From: Paenalkalicoccus suaedae
Lineage (GTDB): Bacteria > Bacillota > Bacilli > Bacillales > Salisediminibacteriaceae
Length of the DNA: 64,000 nt
Reading direction: 5' to 3'
NCBI RefSeq assembly: GCF_006965545.2
Contig: NZ_CP041372.2
Location: 3,596,001 to 3,660,000, forward strand
Below are positions 36,908-46,744 of this stretch, piece after piece. A program made the translations under genes and the position numbers. The notes beneath the pieces were generated by a model. It made no database searches and had not been told where the DNA came from. It saw only the letters and a list, made by a program, of their open reading frames with translations. The first letter of the stretch is position 1, and each line of letters begins with the position of its first letter.

Positions 36908-37540
36908 TTATGAAGAAACCGTCTCTTGATTGAATCTTTCCGCCCGCTTTTCGACCGACATAAAGGCAATTTGTGTGATACATGTGCTCCACAGCGCCAT
37001 GCAGGCACACGGTAAAAACAGTAGAGACACAGGATAAAATAGGACGGTTGCGGCAATGGCCGTAAGTCCAAGGATTAGTACGACGCACCAGTGAAGGCAG
37101 GCCATCATCGTAAAGAAAGCGCGCTTCATCGCTTGCTTAAATGGAACATCGACCAGTAGTTGTATCGTAAACACGCTGAATGCGATACTCAAAAACGTAA
37201 TGCCGAATAATGCCACGATCAGTGCGTCTGACCAGGCGGTTTGTACAGTGCGAAGTGCGACGATATCTACGATAAGAATCACCGCCACAACGGTCGTCAT
37301 CACACCAAACAATTGCGCACGTTTATACCTTGAGCGAAAAACCTCCATAAACTTACGAAAAATCGGTACATCTTCTCCTCTTGCCCATGATTTTGTAACA
37401 GCAGTCATCGCCACAAGTGCCGGAAAGAAGGAGAAAACGCCTAAGCCAGCAATAACAGCTACGATAAACAGCAGATTCAATTTAACGAGCTTCATAAATC
37501 CACCGAGACTAGTAAAAATCACACCAGTTATATTGGTCAT
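36908..37540 (-). CDS. YesL family (DUF624) membrane protein
   Basis: A 210-residue membrane protein with about five hydrophobic segments and the DUF624 N-terminal pattern (LNLLFIVAVIAGLGVFSFFPALVAMTAVTKSW). It is a paralogue of the gene at 19794-20411 and has the same place, directly below the two sugar permeases. GGAGGGG precedes the ATG. The function is unknown; the recurring position argues for a role with ABC sugar importers. Confidence 0.85.
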   Translation of the reverse strand: MTNITGVIFTSLGGFMKLVKLNLLFIVAVIAGLGVFSFFPALVAMTAVTKSWARGEDVPIFRKFMEVFRSRYKRAQLFGVMTTVVAVILIVDIVALRTVQTAWSDALIVALFGITFLSIAFSVFTIQLLVDVPFKQAMKRAFFTMMACLHWCVVLILGLTAIAATVLFYPVSLLFLPCACMALWSTCITQIAFMSVEKRAERFNQETVSS

Positions 37541-37555
37541 CGTGCTTCCCCTCCT

Positions 37556-38476
37556 TTAACCTTTCACCGAGCTTGAGTAAGCCGCTTCGATAAAGTAGCG
37601 TTGTAAGGCAATAAATACGAGTAAAATTGGAATCAGGGCAATCATGGCGCCTGCTGCAATGAGTCGCGTATTCGTAACGAACGTCCCCTCAAGCTGATAA
37701 AGCCCTAGCGTGATTGGATACATTGTCGGATCGTTTAAAATTAAGAACGGCCAGAGGAAGTTATTCCACGAGGCGATAAAGCTTAAAATCGCGAGCGTTC
37801 CAAGCATTGGCTTTACCATCGGAAACATGATTTTCCAAAAGAGCTGCCAAATGTTTGCCCCGTCAATAACCGCGGATTCCTCGACCTCTTTTGGGATACC
37901 CATGAAGGCCTGTCGCATGAGGAAGATCCCGAGAGCCGTCACTGCACCAGGTAGAATAACCCCAGTGAAGGAGCCCATTAGACCGAGCTGGTTAATAATT
38001 AAATACACAGGAATCATCGTGACCTCGTTTGGAATCATCATCGTCGCAACGATCGATAGGAAGACAAGATTACGTCCTTTAAACTGCATCCGCGCTAATG
38101 GGAATGCTGCAAATGCACAAAGGATTAAAGGCAATAAAACACCGAAAAACGTAAGGATCACACTGTTCCATAGATATAGTGGGATCGGTAGCGTGTTCCA
38201 AACGGTGATATAGTTCTCGAAGGTCACTTGGCTTGGAATGAAGGACGGCGGGATTGAGAAGACCGCATCATTTTGACTTTTAAGGGATGTCGAGATCGTC
38301 CATAGAAATGGGATGACCGTAATACTTGCGATGACGAGTAAAAAGAAATAGGAGATAAGCTTTTGTGAGAGCTTTCGAGATCGGTAAGATCCCTGTCGCT
38401 TCGGTTCCGGTGACGGGAAATGTTTGACGACTGCGCCAGTTGGCGTCTGCGTCTCTTTTGGAGCTGACTGTGCCAT
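37556..38476 (-). CDS. sugar ABC transporter permease (MalG type)
   Basis: A 306-residue permease with six helices after a hydrophilic N-terminus; the EAA loop is ESAVIDGANIWQLFWKIMFPM. ATG 38476 with AGGGGG 8 bases upstream is the start; an earlier GTG lies inside the ribosome binding site. Partner of the next permease and the lipoprotein upstream. No ATPase gene is present, so a shared MsmX-like ATPase is expected. Confidence 0.9.
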   Translation of the reverse strand: MAQSAPKETQTPTGAVVKHFPSPEPKRQGSYRSRKLSQKLISYFFLLVIASITVIPFLWTISTSLKSQNDAVFSIPPSFIPSQVTFENYITVWNTLPIPLYLWNSVILTFFGVLLPLILCAFAAFPLARMQFKGRNLVFLSIVATMMIPNEVTMIPVYLIINQLGLMGSFTGVILPGAVTALGIFLMRQAFMGIPKEVEESAVIDGANIWQLFWKIMFPMVKPMLGTLAILSFIASWNNFLWPFLILNDPTMYPITLGLYQLEGTFVTNTRLIAAGAMIALIPILLVFIALQRYFIEAAYSSSVKG

Positions 38477-38488
38477 TTTTAGCACCCC

Positions 38489-39346
38489 CTATGCGTTTGG
38501 ATTTTTGTCTAATAATCGTTGGTTCACAAGTGTCACAAGCATGATGACGGCAAACAGGATAAAGGAGATTGCGCTCGCATATCCCATATTCAGTCGTTCA
38601 AATGCCTCTTTAAACACGAGTAACACAACAGTTGTGGAGGAGTTTAGTGGTCCTCCGCCTGTCATCGTCAGCATGAGCGTAAATTCTTTAAATGCACCCA
38701 TGGTGGAAATAACGGTAACAAAGAAGATCATTGGTTTAATCATTGGAATCGTGATATGGAAATGCTTTTGCCAAAAGCCTGCTCCATCAAGCTCTGCTGC
38801 TTCATACAGATCCTTTGGAACACCTTGTAACGACGCTAAGTAAAAGAGCATGTAGTACCCAAAGCCTTGCCAAATCGTAACGAAAGCAAGCGCTGGAATA
38901 ACAGTCGTAGAACCTGTGAGCCACCCAATCTGCTCAAAGCCAACTAAGCTTAAGAAATAGTTAATGATCCCCTCACGAGCAAACATCCATTTCCACAAAA
39001 GTGCGGTTACAACGACGGATACGAGTACAGGGAAGTAAAAGACCAGTCGAAATAGCTTGACGCCTTTTAGCTTTTGGTTGACGAGTATCGCAACAAAAAT
39101 CGGTAACACAACAAGCGCTGGCGTAACTAAAATCCAGTAGTAAATCGTATTCCACATCGAGCTGTAAAAGAGCGAGCTTTGAAACGCATCTACGTAGTTT
39201 GTCAGTCCAACGAATTCTAGCGGACGAAACGGATTATACGACGTGAAGCTAAGTCCGAATGCCATGACGCTTGGTATAAACGTAAAGATAAGTAGCAGGA
39301 GCATCGGTAAGGACAAAAATCCCCAAGCGTGCCGCGCTTTATACAT
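38489..39346 (-). CDS. sugar ABC transporter permease (MalF type)
   Basis: A 285-residue six-helix permease; the EAA loop reads EAAELDGAGFWQKHFHITIPMIKP. GGAGG lies 8 bases before ATG 39346, and an earlier ATG is part of the ribosome binding site. It follows the binding protein after a stem-loop and is 12 bases before the second permease. Confidence 0.9.
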   Translation of the reverse strand: MYKARHAWGFLSLPMLLLLIFTFIPSVMAFGLSFTSYNPFRPLEFVGLTNYVDAFQSSLFYSSMWNTIYYWILVTPALVVLPIFVAILVNQKLKGVKLFRLVFYFPVLVSVVVTALLWKWMFAREGIINYFLSLVGFEQIGWLTGSTTVIPALAFVTIWQGFGYYMLFYLASLQGVPKDLYEAAELDGAGFWQKHFHITIPMIKPMIFFVTVISTMGAFKEFTLMLTMTGGGPLNSSTTVVLLVFKEAFERLNMGYASAISFILFAVIMLVTLVNQRLLDKNPNA

Positions 39347-39383
39347 AAGCCATCCCTCCATATGTAAATCCCGTTAAAAGCAA

Positions 39384-39418
39384 GATAGGGCTTGCGAGTC
39401 AAACCCACAAACCCTATC
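39384..39418 (-). promoter_or_regulatory. hairpin between binding protein and permease genes
   Basis: GATAGGGCTTG (39384-39394) and CAAACCCTATC (39408-39418) form an 11-bp stem with one G-U pair and no T-run. It sits in the same place as the araN-araP hairpin and probably stabilises the upstream mRNA. Confidence 0.65.
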
Positions 39419-39429
39419 CGACATTTCTA

Positions 39430-40788
39430 TTATTGAAGCAGGGCGTTAACCTCTGCCTCCGCCTGATCGAGTGCAACTTGCGGATCCATATCCTCTAAAA
39501 TAACGCGGTGGAAACTATCGCGAATGATTTCGTTTACTTGCGACACTTGTTCAACAGATGGCGTCATGTTGACGGCATCCTCTAACTGCTGTGCAGCATA
39601 GAAACGTCCACGCTCCATCGCATCCTCCGAGTCTTCTCCTTCTGCGAAGAACGGATCCTCCGCAGCCTCTGCTACAGAAGGTAAGACTGATGCTTCCTTA
39701 CCAAACTCCAGCTGATTCTCTGCGTTTGTTACAAACTTAGCAAATTCGACTGCAGCATCTAAGGAATCACTAGATGATGAGACCGAAATATTCATTGGAT
39801 TAGCGTGCTGTCGTCCTGCAGGACCTAATAGTGCAGGGGCCGCTAACGACTTTTCGTATACTTCAGGATCTAAGTCATTGACCTGGCGGAATAGTTGCGG
39901 TCCAGTTGCCCACCATGCGACACGCTCCTGCGCATAAAGCTCTGGCATCGCTACTTGACCAAGCATGACATCATCAGGGAAAAGTCCAGCGTCATACTGT
40001 TCCTTTAGATGCGTCCATAGCTCGACAGCCTCTGGCGTATTGAAGGTAGCGGTTAGAGACTCCTCATCAACCGTAGGAATGTCGTGCTTTGGTAACAGCA
40101 TATGCATTTGCTCATCTACGACTTCTCCATATGCGCCAGTTGTCTCATAAATCACCTGAGACATTTCCCACGCTTCCTCGTACGTGGATGGTGGTGCATC
40201 AAAGCCTGCTTCTGCTAAAATATCCGGGTTATAAATAAGACCGCTCGTCGTTGTGTACCACGGAAGCGCATAAGTAGCACCGTTCACGTAGCCCGTGGTC
40301 CATAGACCTTCGAAGAAGTCATCCTTTACGTCTGCCGCTGCTTCATCCATGTTAACAAGCGCCCCGTAGGCCGCGATTTGTTTAACAAAGTCTGTGTTTA
40401 AGTTCATTACGTCAGGTAGATCTCCACTTGAGGCCTGTGTTAACACAAGCTGTTCCGCCTGTTCAAACGGCACATCTCGAAGCGTGACATCAACACCAGG
40501 ATGCATCTCCTCAAAGTCTGCGATCATGTTGTTTAAGTAATCTTCAAATGCTGGTAATAGCGATAGTGTCATAAATTCAATCTCGCCTGACAGTTCAGCG
40601 TCTGAAGCGTTGGTAGTTGCGTTTGTATCTCCGTTTGATTGGTTGTCTGCTACCTCATTTGCTTCACCGGCATTACCATTACTTCCGCTAGCCTCTGCAT
40701 TGTCCTCTGCGTTATCGCCACAAGCAGCTAACAGTAATAACGCCGACCCCATTGTCGTAAGTCCCATCGTCCTCCACTTTCTCATCAT
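39430..40788 (-). CDS. sugar-binding lipoprotein of the ABC importer
   Basis: A 452-residue extracellular solute-binding protein (type 1). Signal peptide with lipobox LLAAC (Cys about residue 23), an acidic Asn/Gly/Glu-rich linker to about 65, then the binding domain. First gene of the six-gene operon binding protein - permease - permease - DUF624 - nanE - rpiR. Substrate not shown by sequence; nanE in the operon suggests an oligosaccharide containing N-acetylmannosamine. Confidence 0.9.
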   Translation of the reverse strand: MMRKWRTMGLTTMGSALLLLAACGDNAEDNAEASGSNGNAGEANEVADNQSNGDTNATTNASDAELSGEIEFMTLSLLPAFEDYLNNMIADFEEMHPGVDVTLRDVPFEQAEQLVLTQASSGDLPDVMNLNTDFVKQIAAYGALVNMDEAAADVKDDFFEGLWTTGYVNGATYALPWYTTTSGLIYNPDILAEAGFDAPPSTYEEAWEMSQVIYETTGAYGEVVDEQMHMLLPKHDIPTVDEESLTATFNTPEAVELWTHLKEQYDAGLFPDDVMLGQVAMPELYAQERVAWWATGPQLFRQVNDLDPEVYEKSLAAPALLGPAGRQHANPMNISVSSSSDSLDAAVEFAKFVTNAENQLEFGKEASVLPSVAEAAEDPFFAEGEDSEDAMERGRFYAAQQLEDAVNMTPSVEQVSQVNEIIRDSFHRVILEDMDPQVALDQAEAEVNALLQ

Positions 40789-40825
40789 CCTAAAACCCTC
40801 CCTTTTTTCATACGTGCCTGTTTAA

Positions 40826-40897
40826 GGATATTCCCTCCAACTTTATATTTAATAACGGATATATCCTCCATAAATCAAATAATAAACGGATCAGTCC
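40826..40897. promoter_or_regulatory. three GGAT-type dyads before the importer operon
   Basis: GGATATTCC (40826-40834), GGATATATCC (40857-40866) and GGATCAGTCC (40888-40897) lie 31 bp apart. The last two are preceded by AAC. They surround the expected promoter of the binding-protein gene and are candidates for the operators of the RpiR-type regulator coded at the operon end. Confidence 0.5.
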
Positions 40898-40914
40898 TGT
40901 ATGTCAATTGATTT

Positions 40915-42459
40915 TTAAGAATATTTTGGAATTAATGATTCCGACCATTTACGCTGCACACCCGAGCTGTCTAGCTGTTCTTGAAAGTCGCTCACAAATT
41001 TGCGATCCGCGTATGCCTCCTGCACCGTTCCGCCTCGCTCCACTACACGCGCCGCAAATGCGCCTGCAACCTCACCAATATTCCACTCCACCGGGTGCAC
41101 GCGGTAGCATCCGTTTGATAATTGCGTCGTCCCAATGTTTTTACATGCTGGCAGTAAATTTTCCGTCTCCTGCGGAATGAGCGCTCCAAGCGGTAGCTCG
41201 AATGGATAGCTTCGTGCATAAAACAATCGGTTCGTCTCTGTCGTCGGATGCAGGTCAATATGATAGGATCCTACTCCAACGCTATCCCAGTACGATACAG
41301 CCGCTCCCTCCGCCTCGCGCTCCTTAACAGCCAAATCCCTAGCCGTGATGCGGTACTTGGCGTGAATGCGCCTCGCCTCTCTAATATACGGGTACATCGC
41401 GAGTCCATCCTTTGTGCCAAGTGCCTCAGACAGCGCAAGCTCCGGATATCCCTTCGTCTTGCCCCTCGGCGCCTCTGTTTGTAACCAATAGACGAGCGAG
41501 AGCGACAGCTGCCTTGCCTCCTCTAACCGCCTTTCTTTCTCTTCTTCGGAAACATCGAGAATGGTGCCCATAAAGTAATCATTCTGTGGCCAGTTAAGAA
41601 GACTCACATCACGAGTAAATCCGTTGTACAACGACGCATCGATTACCCTACGGTAGCTCCATAGTGGTAGTTCATGGTCCTCTCCAAACAAGGGCAGACG
41701 CTTTGGTTCTCCCGTTGCCGCATCCGGTATGTATTCACTTATTAAACGGTGCGGAAAGAAGTCTGGTTGATACGAGGCAAAAAACTCGTACATAGCAGGC
41801 TTTTCTATCCTATGCGACTCTCCCTCACGCCATTCTAAGGCTACAATGTGCGTAATTGGTTGCACGTCATTTGGTCTCGCAACCTCAGAAGCATCCTTTT
41901 CTAACGTATCCGAACGTGCCTCCGCACCAGTTGTATACGCGGTATTCGTTAAAGGTAGCAGGTCACCAAGCTCTGTGGCATCAATGAATAGCTTCGCCTC
42001 CACGACGACTTCCTCTGAGAGACGTCTCACCGTGACAGCATCAATACGCCTTCCCTCCATGTGAGCAGATAGCGGTACCGTTTTCGTCCATATCGTAAGG
42101 AGACCCTGCGTTACGTAAGGCGCAAGCATCGACGTTAAAATTGTGTGCGCCACCTTTGGCTCATGCGCAAGTCGACTCACCCAGCCATTGCCCGGGTTTA
42201 ATAACGGATTCTCCTCCTTTAGCGGATAAAAACGATGGTAGTGATCACGCACCGCCTGTCTAAATGCTAAATAGGACTGCGTCGCGCCCTCCGTCTCGAT
42301 AAAGGCATGCTCATCTGGCGGCACGCCCTGACTCGTCAATTGTCCACCAATCCAATCCGATTCCTCCGTCAGTAGCACACGCTTCCCGCTTTTAGCAGCA
42401 GACAGCGCCGCCATCGTACCACCTATGCCACCACCAATAACCGCGATATCAACCTTCAT
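40915..42459 (-). CDS. FAD-dependent oxidoreductase (PF12831-like)
   Basis: A 514-residue flavoprotein. The N-terminal dinucleotide loop is VDIAVIGGGIGGTMAALSAA, followed by WIGGQLTSQGVPPDEH, the mark of the FAD_oxidored (PF12831) family; PACKNIGTTQLSNGCYRVHPVEWNIGEVAG closes the FAD site. The reaction is unknown; relatives often sit in carbohydrate loci. Its ATG 42459 overlaps the end of the DUF4127 gene, and it is last in the five-gene operon starting at 46702. Confidence 0.85.
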   Translation of the reverse strand: MKVDIAVIGGGIGGTMAALSAAKSGKRVLLTEESDWIGGQLTSQGVPPDEHAFIETEGATQSYLAFRQAVRDHYHRFYPLKEENPLLNPGNGWVSRLAHEPKVAHTILTSMLAPYVTQGLLTIWTKTVPLSAHMEGRRIDAVTVRRLSEEVVVEAKLFIDATELGDLLPLTNTAYTTGAEARSDTLEKDASEVARPNDVQPITHIVALEWREGESHRIEKPAMYEFFASYQPDFFPHRLISEYIPDAATGEPKRLPLFGEDHELPLWSYRRVIDASLYNGFTRDVSLLNWPQNDYFMGTILDVSEEEKERRLEEARQLSLSLVYWLQTEAPRGKTKGYPELALSEALGTKDGLAMYPYIREARRIHAKYRITARDLAVKEREAEGAAVSYWDSVGVGSYHIDLHPTTETNRLFYARSYPFELPLGALIPQETENLLPACKNIGTTQLSNGCYRVHPVEWNIGEVAGAFAARVVERGGTVQEAYADRKFVSDFQEQLDSSGVQRKWSESLIPKYS

Positions 42460-43972
42460 GCACGACACCTCGCTTCTCAAAAATCGTCACCGTAAATCCA
42501 ACCTCAAAGGAGCGCTTCCACGGGAAGTACACGTCCCTTATATCCACGTAATAGCCCGTCTGCTCAGTAAATTCCGACGCCTTTTGGAGGAAAATAAGAG
42601 AAGCCTCCTGCTCAAACTGCGCATCCCCGTCCTTCACCTGACTTCTGATCTCTTCTCTCGCAAGCGTTTGATACACGTAATCATCAAGTAGACGATGCAA
42701 AATAAACGGAGCTGTGCCTCTCTCTGCACGTTTTCGTTGCCTTATTTTTTCCCCAATAAAAACAGCTGTGGCATGTGCAATAACGGTACCGATCGTATTC
42801 CCTGCCGTATTCCAGCCGGCATACGACATCAGGTCATCGATCGTAAAGACGTCTAGCATCGCATGGATGAGCGCTTCATCTGCCCCGTTAGCATACGCAA
42901 CGTCCGCTATTGCGACCGGCTTTGTCTGAGAATAGTAGCGGAGCTTACGTAGCCATTCGTCGATGTGGCGATCGCTCGTATCAACCCCGTTTAATAGGAT
43001 TCGCAAAGCTAAGTCACCTTGTGTGTGACCAGGCACATTCACGCCCAACACGACGTCCGCCTCTTGAGGCGTCTCGACCGTATGCGATCCAACAGCAAAA
43101 ATCTGTCCTTTCACCGACTCCATCAGCGGTCGATCCTCGTACATTGCAGGAGACAGTGCCCCCTTTTGCCCACTATAAATCGGATAAAAGGTTGGCGGAG
43201 TGATGCCAGTGAGCTCGCTAATGAGCCTTGCTGTTAGAACAGACGACACCTCATCAGCGCCTGGATAAATCGCTACTTGTGAAAATAGCTTCCGTCTCTC
43301 GCGCTCGCGTTTTAGCTGTCTCTGTTCGGCAATCTGAAAGCCATACTCTGCTGTATCGTCCTGCGGGAAGACGACGTAGCGTAGCTTCTTCTCCTCTACA
43401 TAGTCAAATAGCTTCCGAGAAAGCTGTGCGTTACAGCGGCGCGTCTGATGGTAGTCTTCTAAAATCGCTTCAGGAATCTCTTTTTTGCGAGCCTCCACCG
43501 CTTCTTTATCGGCTTCTTCTCCGTGTACAAAAAAGCGGTCCTCATGATACGAAAGCTGCCAAATTTTTTCGCCATACTGTGCCCAATAGTCCTTCTCCTC
43601 TTCGTTCACGTTGTTATTGGAAAGACGCATCGTCGAGCAAAGTGCCATAACTGGAATCGATGTTTCCACCGATAGCCAGGTAATCATCTCATCAAGCCTA
43701 GCCGATAGTGTATCGTAGGATTCGGTGTGAATCCGAGACGGCACGAGCCCACCGTATACGAGCATATCAATCGCAAGCACGATGCCATCGACCTCTTTTG
43801 CCACTCGTTTGATCCAGGCATGGATACTCGTAAGCTCCGCTGGCACTTTTAAAAATCCAAGCAACGACTTATCAGGAAGGACAAGCTCATAGCCTGCTTC
43901 TTTAGCGATCGATCGTGGCAGGTCATAGGAAACAGGACGGGCATCTATCGGTAATAAGGCGATCTTTTTCAT
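42449..43972 (-). CDS. DUF4127 family protein
   Basis: A 507-residue soluble protein matching DUF4127 (IALLPIDARPVSYDLPRSIA and CSTMRLSNNNVNEEE near 110-130 are its signatures; VLGVNVPGHTQGDL lies near 305). No signal peptide. The function of the family is not established. It is translationally coupled on both sides (ATGA overlap with the glycosidase-like gene, 11-base overlap with the FAD enzyme), so it almost certainly works in the same pathway. Confidence 0.85.
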   Translation of the reverse strand: MKKIALLPIDARPVSYDLPRSIAKEAGYELVLPDKSLLGFLKVPAELTSIHAWIKRVAKEVDGIVLAIDMLVYGGLVPSRIHTESYDTLSARLDEMITWLSVETSIPVMALCSTMRLSNNNVNEEEKDYWAQYGEKIWQLSYHEDRFFVHGEEADKEAVEARKKEIPEAILEDYHQTRRCNAQLSRKLFDYVEEKKLRYVVFPQDDTAEYGFQIAEQRQLKRERERRKLFSQVAIYPGADEVSSVLTARLISELTGITPPTFYPIYSGQKGALSPAMYEDRPLMESVKGQIFAVGSHTVETPQEADVVLGVNVPGHTQGDLALRILLNGVDTSDRHIDEWLRKLRYYSQTKPVAIADVAYANGADEALIHAMLDVFTIDDLMSYAGWNTAGNTIGTVIAHATAVFIGEKIRQRKRAERGTAPFILHRLLDDYVYQTLAREEIRSQVKDGDAQFEQEASLIFLQKASEFTEQTGYYVDIRDVYFPWKRSFEVGFTVTIFEKRGVVHEG

Positions 43973-45132
43973 CGTGTGACCTCCTCCTTGTTTACTTCCT
44001 CTAAAATGGACCAGTACTGGTAGCCATCTAAATAGACCGTATCAAATATCATGACGCCATCCGATTCCTTTAAAGCCGCCTCTAACGCACGGCGGAACTG
44101 CTCCGCATCATCCTTATAGTCCTTCACAAACACGCTTGCTAGAAACGGGACGTTGCCACAAAAAGCTTCCTTACTGAGCTTGGCTGCACCCGTAACACTT
44201 TGCCACTCTGGCTTACCCTTTGCTTTTGCCTCTTCTTCTGTGACTTCATGGTAGTAGCATCCTGTCATCATAAAATCAAAGAAGTCGGCAATCGCCGCCT
44301 CATGGAAGGTGTCAGATGTCCATTCATAGGTGGGACGAAAATCCTTACTCGCCCAGTTGACCCCTTCCCCGAAATACACGGGATACCAAGAGCCTACATA
44401 GTTAGCAACGCCTAGACCGTGTTTTCTCACTAACGCAGTCGCCTCGCGCACAAAGCGCTGAATATTCCGCGCGCGCCACTCCGCCCAAAGCGGGAATAAT
44501 TCGCGTAACAGGGGTCCGTCGGACGTTTTTAACACGATATCATCAGGGAAATGCGTAACCTTGTGCCCTAAGAAATCCTCAAACTCAAGGCGACTTCGAT
44601 CACTCACATCGCCATACACATTCGGATACCGACAGCGATCTAAAATAATCCCCTCTATCTCATAGGTTGTCGCGACATGAGAGAGCACATCGAGCTCATG
44701 CTGCACGACATCCAGGTGATTTGGATCCACAAATACCGTTGCCGAATCGTCGTATTCATGCGCAGATGACGCAGCGCCAATTAACGTTGCCTGCCAGTCC
44801 GGATGATCAAAGGCGATCCCTTGTTTAGGACCTGCCATCCCTTCTGCAAAAATGTTCATATTGACGTGTGTGCGAATGCACGAATTTGTTGCCATATCCA
44901 CCCACTCCGCAATAAAATCGCGACCCTTCCACGCTTCATAGCCAGCTAGCGTACTAATATGATGCGTGCTGGCATGATAAAACGTCGTTTGCCCATAAGG
45001 CACCTTTCCGTCAATGACGATATCGGTGACGCCAGCGCGCTCGGCCTTTTCTAACAGCTCTTGCTGCGCTTCCTTTTTCACTAAACGTGGTCCATTTGCT
45101 AAAAAATCGACCCATAAAATAATCCTCTTCAT
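43969..45132 (-). CDS. intracellular family-10-like glycoside hydrolase
   Basis: A 387-residue protein of the glycosyl-hydrolase-like 10 (GHL10/DUF187-related) barrel fold, without signal peptide. VNMNIFAEG, GIILDRCRYPNVYGD (a likely catalytic Asp) and YVGSWYPVYFGEGVNWASKDF are shared with the secreted protein at 47629-49293, its clear paralogue. The likely role is cleaving imported oligosaccharides; bond and sugar are unknown. It overlaps its neighbours on both sides by 4 bases. Confidence 0.75.
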   Translation of the reverse strand: MKRIILWVDFLANGPRLVKKEAQQELLEKAERAGVTDIVIDGKVPYGQTTFYHASTHHISTLAGYEAWKGRDFIAEWVDMATNSCIRTHVNMNIFAEGMAGPKQGIAFDHPDWQATLIGAASSAHEYDDSATVFVDPNHLDVVQHELDVLSHVATTYEIEGIILDRCRYPNVYGDVSDRSRLEFEDFLGHKVTHFPDDIVLKTSDGPLLRELFPLWAEWRARNIQRFVREATALVRKHGLGVANYVGSWYPVYFGEGVNWASKDFRPTYEWTSDTFHEAAIADFFDFMMTGCYYHEVTEEEAKAKGKPEWQSVTGAAKLSKEAFCGNVPFLASVFVKDYKDDAEQFRRALEAALKESDGVMIFDTVYLDGYQYWSILEEVNKEEVTR

Positions 45133-46013
45133 GCTTTCCCCTCCCGCTCAAATGCTAGTAGTCCCGCTCCAATTACCCCTGCATATTCTTTTTGTGAAAC
45201 GTGGTACGTGACTGGTTTTACTAATGACGACATGCCTCTTTGAGACACCTGCTCCATCACGCTGCTAATAAACCCCTGCTGCTTTGTCGCTACGCTCCCT
45301 CCTAAAATAAGGTGACTTGGATTGTAGCAGTGGATGAGACTAACGATCGCGGTTGAAAGAGCCTGTTCCGCCTCATCAATGATGCGTGTAGCTCTTTTTT
45401 CTCCAGCTAACGCACGTGAAAAGATCTCTCCTGCATGCGTGGCCTCGCCGCCTGCCTTCAGGTAACGCTTATGTATACCAATTCCGGATGCATACTGCTC
45501 GACGCATCCACGACCACCACAGTTACATGGCTCGCCGTTAAAATTTACGCTCATATGACCAAACTCCGATGCGCCACCCCATTCGCCAGATAATAGTTGG
45601 CCGCCGATGTAGGCAGCACCCCCAATTCCAGTACCGAGTGTCAGTGCAAGCACGTTTTTATGGGCGCCCTTCTCCGCTAGTAAAAACGTATGGACGTCGT
45701 TATCCACGTAAGTGGGGAGGTTCGTCTGCTGTTGGATGTACTCGCAGATAGGGACGTTGTTCCAATCCGTAATGTTGTCCGTTCCAGAACGAATAATGCC
45801 TTGATTCACATCAATTTGGCCAGCTGAGCCTATGCCGATCGCGCTAGCTGTGTGGGCGTGTTGCTTTACTTGGTCGACAACTGCGCTTAGGACGGCATCT
45901 CTCGACTTAGTTGGTGTTTCAATCTCCGTTGAATGTACGAGGGTACCGTCCTCCTGAACAAGACCTATCGCAATCTTGGTCCCACCAATATCAATGCCGA
46001 TTGCCTGCTTCAT
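45129..46013 (-). CDS. ROK family sugar kinase
   Basis: A 294-residue ROK kinase. The ATP loop is IGIDIGGTKIAIGL, the catalytic Asp lies in VDNDVHTF (Asp106), and zinc is held by His153 and CNCGGRGC (Cys163, 165, 170). No HTH, so it is an enzyme, not a repressor. With nanE in the neighbouring operon, N-acetylmannosamine kinase is the natural reading (NanK type); glucokinase or fructokinase cannot be excluded. The start overlaps the esterase stop by 4 bases. Confidence 0.88.
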   Translation of the reverse strand: MKQAIGIDIGGTKIAIGLVQEDGTLVHSTEIETPTKSRDAVLSAVVDQVKQHAHTASAIGIGSAGQIDVNQGIIRSGTDNITDWNNVPICEYIQQQTNLPTYVDNDVHTFLLAEKGAHKNVLALTLGTGIGGAAYIGGQLLSGEWGGASEFGHMSVNFNGEPCNCGGRGCVEQYASGIGIHKRYLKAGGEATHAGEIFSRALAGEKRATRIIDEAEQALSTAIVSLIHCYNPSHLILGGSVATKQQGFISSVMEQVSQRGMSSLVKPVTYHVSQKEYAGVIGAGLLAFEREGKA

Positions 46014-46702
46014 ACGCGCTCCCTCCGTTCTTCGAAAAATTCGAGCACATCAGGGAGTGTCTGCTCCCAAAACGTCCATAGGTGTTCATCATCTGTTTCG
46101 ATAAATGTTAGATTAGTATGGACATGCCAGCTAGAGGCAACCTGACAGTTCCAGTGATAAAACCATTTTTGCTCGCCGGTTCGCGGACTGACAAACGCAT
46201 CTTCCTTCCTCCCAATCAGCTGATAGACGTGCCAGTGTGGGGCAGGAGTGATCGCCAGCTCCCTTTCTGAAAATGCAGCAGACTGCAAGAGGAGGTGGGA
46301 CCACTGTGCAGGATGCTTTTTTGCTATGTATACATTCACCAGACCACCTAACGAATCTCCTAAGAGCCCTCGCTCAGTTAGCTCGATCCCCTTTTGCTGA
46401 CACACATACGTGATTTCAGGAATGAGCGTTTCATTACACCATGTGCAAAACGCCTCAAATAATTTTCCCTCTGGATGATAGAGTTCAAATCGGTCCTTTG
46501 AAGAGGCGGGTGATAAGAGCACGTAGATCGTATCAGGCTTGTAGTGACACGCGATGCCGCCAAGCTCGACGTAATCGGCTCCATCCTGTACGAGTAGGAG
46601 TTTTGCTTGTTGTTTGGCGTTTTTTGAGTAGACGATTTGGACGGTTAGTGCTTTTTGTAGGTCGTTGTCGCGTATGTGCATGTCGCATGTTTGTGTGGTC
46701 AA
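46010..46702 (-). CDS. putative esterase, alpha/beta-hydrolase fold
   Basis: A 230-residue cytoplasmic esterase of the Esterase-D/Fes-like family. The nucleophile Ser is in LLGDSLGGLVN (about residue 117), with a likely catalytic His in DDEHLW near the C-terminus; LLVQDGADY gives the oxyanion hole region. TTG 46702 with AAAGGGG 8 bases upstream is the best start. First gene of the tightly overlapping operon esterase - ROK - GHL10 - DUF4127 - FAD enzyme. It may remove O-acetyl groups from imported sugar. Confidence 0.75.
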   Translation of the reverse strand: MTTQTCDMHIRDNDLQKALTVQIVYSKNAKQQAKLLLVQDGADYVELGGIACHYKPDTIYVLLSPASSKDRFELYHPEGKLFEAFCTWCNETLIPEITYVCQQKGIELTERGLLGDSLGGLVNVYIAKKHPAQWSHLLLQSAAFSERELAITPAPHWHVYQLIGRKEDAFVSPRTGEQKWFYHWNCQVASSWHVHTNLTFIETDDEHLWTFWEQTLPDVLEFFEERRERV

Positions 46703-46744
46703 GGTTGTCACCCCTTTTGTGGTTAAGTTTTGCCTAGTTTTAGT

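Noticed and set aside
35334-46702. Sialic acid (nan) catabolic operon
   Set aside because: NanE and a ROK kinase are present, but no N-acetylneuraminate lyase or sialidase motif; a ManNAc route without sialate fits better.
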